Source of the DNA: Arcobacter sp.
Lineage (GTDB): Bacteria > Campylobacterota > Campylobacteria > Campylobacterales > Arcobacteraceae
Length of the DNA stretch: 48,893 bases
Reading direction: 5' to 3'
Assembly: GCA_003252105.1 (NCBI GenBank)
Contig: QKDL01000072.1
Coordinates: 1-48,893, forward strand
Positions 46,651-48,893 of this stretch are shown here, in pieces; the first letter of the stretch is position 1; each line of letters begins with the position of its first letter. A model generated the notes under the pieces. It searched no databases and had not been told where the DNA came from. It saw only the letters and a list, made by a program, of their open reading frames with translations. A program made the translations under genes and the position numbers.

Positions 46651-46685
46651 CTTTACTTAATGATACACGATAATATCTTTACTTA
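46651..46685. promoter_or_regulatory. Direct repeat CTTTACTTA in divergent promoter region
   Basis: CTTTACTTA occurs at 46651-46659 and 46677-46685, 26 bases apart, between the type I secretion operon and the OmpR-like regulator. OmpR-type proteins bind direct repeats, so this is a candidate operator; the spacing is longer than the usual 10-11 bases. Confidence 0.35.
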
Positions 46686-46757
46686 TCCTTGTGAAATAAA
46701 TATTATTTAATGGAAAAAAAGATTTATCAAGTTATAATTACTAAATAGGTTAAAGAT

Positions 46758-47450
46758 ATGAAAACTTCACTAAAAAATGTTCTAAAAATATTAACTGTTT
46801 TGTACATTGATGAAGAAAATGCAATTCCTCAAAGTATAAAACAAGCTTTAAAGATGTTTACAAAAGAGGTTTTTTTTGTAAATAATTTAACAGAAGCAAC
46901 TAATATTTATAATACAAAACACCCTCAAATAATTATTAGTGAAGTTACATTTAAAGATGAAAATTGTTTTGATTTTTTAAATACTATAAGAGAATATAAT
47001 CATCTTATCCCAATAATCATAACATCAAAAAATAAAGATGAAGAGATACTTTTACAGTCAATAAGATTACAATTAATTGATTTTATAGAAAAACCTATAA
47101 AAATTGAGAAATTTATTTTTGCTCTTAATAATACAGCTAAACATATTCTACATTTTGGTGATATTAATATAATTTTTGCCAACAACTTAAAATATAACTA
47201 TATTGCTAAAACCATCAAAGATAATAAAAAGAATATTCATTTAACTAAAAATGAAGCAAGATTACTGGAACTTCTTTTAGCAAATGAAGGACAAATGATT
47301 ACAAAAGAAGATATTGAACTTTATATTTGGGGAGAAGAATATGTAAGTGAATCTGCATTTAAATCTTTATTTAAAAGACTTAGAGATAAGATTGGGAAAG
47401 ATACAATAAAAAATATTTCAGGACAAGGGTATCTTTTATCAAATAATTAA
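46758..47450 (+). CDS. Atypical OmpR-like regulator with Glu at the phosphorylation site
   Basis: A 230-residue regulator with a receiver domain (about 8-130) and a winged helix (about 155-230, HLTKNEARLLELLL start, ISGQGYLLSNN end). The phospho-acceptor position 62 is Glu (IIISEVTFKD) where the paralogue at 6588 has Asp. The acidic pocket (YIDEEN), the Thr/Ser (ITSK) and Lys-Pro (EKPI) remain. Glu can mimic phospho-Asp, so the protein may be constitutively active or controlled without phosphorylation. No kinase is nearby. It is divergent from the secretion operon and convergent with the adhesin, making both possible targets. Confidence 0.92.
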   Translation: MKTSLKNVLKILTVLYIDEENAIPQSIKQALKMFTKEVFFVNNLTEATNIYNTKHPQIIISEVTFKDENCFDFLNTIREYNHLIPIIITSKNKDEEILLQSIRLQLIDFIEKPIKIEKFIFALNNTAKHILHFGDINIIFANNLKYNYIAKTIKDNKKNIHLTKNEARLLELLLANEGQMITKEDIELYIWGEEYVSESAFKSLFKRLRDKIGKDTIKNISGQGYLLSNN

Positions 47451-47453
47451 ACA

Positions 47454-47486
47454 AAAAAGGTTAATCTATAAAAGACTAACCTTTTT
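47454..47486. terminator. Bidirectional terminator between regulator and adhesin
   Basis: AAAAAGGTTA (47454-47463) pairs with TAACCTTTTT (47477-47486), with two further inner pairs and a seven-base apical loop. It lies between the convergent regulator and adhesin genes with U-tracts in both directions. Confidence 0.8.
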
Positions 47487-47504
47487 ATATACACTTTTCT
47501 ATAT

Positions 47505-48893
47505 TTAAACAATATCTACATTATCTTGTTCTATTAATAGTGTAACTGCAATATTTGAAGATGAAACACCTGTATATTCAGTATATCCATCCACGACATT
47601 CCCTGCAGTCCAAACAGAACCATCTAACTCTATTTTATCACCAGTTGAGCTATCCCCATCTGTAATAATTTTTAACGTATTATCATCATCTGTAATTCTT
47701 AATACATCATCAGCATTGATATTGGATAAAATATGTTTACCTGATGTTAAATCAATTACATCTAATGAATTTGGTTCAGCATCAGGTTCTAAATCTTCTA
47801 CGTTAGTCAATAATTGAACCATATCAATATCATCTCCATCTACGTCATTTTCATCTATTGTAAGAATCTGATCTGTAGTATTAGAAGAATAAACTGTATA
47901 ATCTGGTACTGAATATGAATTACTTTTACCATAACATACTACAGTAACTTGACCATCAATAGGAACATTTATATCAAGTGAATATTGACCATTTTCAGTT
48001 ACAGTTACAGATGTAGAACCAATATGAATTTCAGTAATACTAAAATCTCCATAATCGTCAACATTAAAAGAGATAGTTACATCATCACCTTCATTACCAC
48101 TTAAGTCAATAACAAATGTTTGAGGATGTGTACTACCTGTACCTTTAATAATATCTGTTGGAGTAGTTTCTTCAACTATAATTGTACTACCACCTGTTAC
48201 TCTCTCATTTAAATCTAATATATCAACAATAACTGCTTCAATCGTTTTTGAATTATCTGTGTACTCTATTTCTACATTTAAATTGTATTCTGGTAATGAA
48301 GAACTTGCATTTCCATTATCATAATCTAAAGAACTTCCATGATAAGTTATTACTCCATTGTTATCTATTTGAAACATACCACCATAATCATTAATCAAAC
48401 TAAATGATGATACTGTTAAACTTCCATCAGAAGGAACAGTACGTACATATGCTCCTACAGCTGAATCTTCAACAATATCTGAATAAAATATATCAATTTT
48501 AGAATCAATATTTATCGATTCAAAATGATCTGCACTATTTGTATTATTTGATGTTCCAGATATAGAAACTGAACTTATACTATCATTATATGCAAAAGAA
48601 GTTGATGTAACTTCATTTCCTGGGGTATAATCAGTTCCAAAAACAATTATTGCACCTGTATTAAGAGTAACTGTTAATGGTGTATTTGGAGTATAATCAA
48701 GAGTTGCTCTTACAGTGGTATTTCCCGATTCATCAATATCATAACCAACTAAATCTACAGTTACTGTATTTATTGTATCATTGATTATTACGCTTGAACT
48801 ATCACTTGTATCTAAGTTCTCAAAGTTCCCTCCGGCTGTTGAACTTACTGTTACACTATAGCTCTCTTTATCTACATATACATCATCTGCTTG
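47505..48893 (-). CDS. Large LapA-like adhesin, C-terminal part (N-terminus outside window)
   Basis: The minus-strand frame is open from the stop at 47505 to the window end, 462 residues, so the gene continues upstream; the internal ATG at 48398 is not its start. The distal part shows one Ig-like repeat of the LapA type (VTVDLVGYDIDESGNTTVRA, PNTPLTVTLNTGAIIVFG). The last about 100 residues (DVIDLTSGKHILSNINADDV, DDDNTLKIITDGD, GDKIELDGSVW, YTGVSSSNIAVTLLIEQDNV) match the type I secretion C-terminal target region of giant adhesins. It is very rich in Asp, Ser and Thr. The adjacent type I exporter is its natural secretion system. Confidence 0.92.
   Translation of the reverse strand, partial: QADDVYVDKESYSVTVSSTAGGNFENLDTSDSSSVIINDTINTVTVDLVGYDIDESGNTTVRATLDYTPNTPLTVTLNTGAIIVFGTDYTPGNEVTSTSFAYNDSISSVSISGTSNNTNSADHFESINIDSKIDIFYSDIVEDSAVGAYVRTVPSDGSLTVSSFSLINDYGGMFQIDNNGVITYHGSSLDYDNGNASSSLPEYNLNVEIEYTDNSKTIEAVIVDILDLNERVTGGSTIIVEETTPTDIIKGTGSTHPQTFVIDLSGNEGDDVTISFNVDDYGDFSITEIHIGSTSVTVTENGQYSLDINVPIDGQVTVVCYGKSNSYSVPDYTVYSSNTTDQILTIDENDVDGDDIDMVQLLTNVEDLEPDAEPNSLDVIDLTSGKHILSNINADDVLRITDDDNTLKIITDGDSSTGDKIELDGSVWTAGNVVDGYTEYTGVSSSNIAVTLLIEQDNVDIV

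Noticed and set aside
47505-48398. Adhesin read as a separate 297-residue protein starting at ATG 48398
   Set aside because: The frame continues without a stop to the window edge and encodes an Ig-like repeat, so this ATG is internal.

Overview
The window is AT-rich (by eye roughly 70-75% A+T), gene-dense, and looks like the chromosome of an Arcobacter-group Campylobacterota (Epsilonproteobacteria) bacterium. Reasons: the pyrF-nusB-ribH block near kdsA known from Campylobacter, a PgbA-like plasminogen-binding N-terminal domain, DUF5644- and DUF6394-like proteins, histidine kinases with an HQWRQPL-type H-box, and many sensory genes. No phage, transposase, CRISPR array or rRNA operon is visible. 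The only stretch over 300 bases without a protein gene is 16020-16445, which holds three tRNA genes.

Layout. (1) 1-2800: an iron/metal compartment-like cluster: a partial glycine-zipper/helical protein, a P1B-type ATPase with a degenerate HMA domain and an SCALK membrane motif instead of CPC, then two small proteins behind two near-perfect Fur boxes. It resembles ferrosome (fez) operons. (2) 2797-4896: a secreted M10/serralysin-like metalloprotease with DUF4214 and RTX-like repeats. (3) 4975-15827: signalling: two HQWRQPL histidine kinases, an OmpR-type regulator, a REC-REC-PAS-GGDEF protein, a degenerate-GGDEF/EAL protein, plus an EI24 membrane protein, a radical SAM/SPASM protein that appears to start at ATA, and a Nudix hydrolase. 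(4) 15837-18012: a small lipoprotein, tRNA-Gly/Met/Ser, and pyrF-nusB-ribH. (5) 18191-20317: a chemoreceptor on the opposite strand, lying between ribH and kdsA. (6) 20342-25855: a probable five-gene operon: EamA permease, glutamate synthase-like FMN protein, DUF6394 protein, K+ channel, KdsA. (7) 25949-32596: murA, a DUF5644 protein, an HNH-like protein, a lone secretin, YigZ, TlyA and RibF. (8) 32642-36325: a PEGA/DUF1566 lipoprotein and a GH17-GT2 fusion likely to make beta-glucan. (9) 36459-40979: cmoA-bcp-pgbA-like-glcD-yihY. (10) 40976-48893: a type I secretion operon (TolC-OmpA fusion, LapB-like ABC transporter, HlyD adaptor with extra membrane helices), a divergent OmpR-like regulator with Glu in place of the phospho-acceptor Asp, and the C-terminal end of a large LapA-like adhesin that runs off the window.

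How the parts may fit. The type I exporter is the obvious candidate to secrete both the large adhesin and the M10/RTX protease 36 kb away. The GGDEF and EAL proteins and the GH17-GT2 synthase suggest a surface-attachment lifestyle. The iron cluster is probably repressed by Fur when iron is plentiful. All family calls were made by reading motifs; no database search was run.
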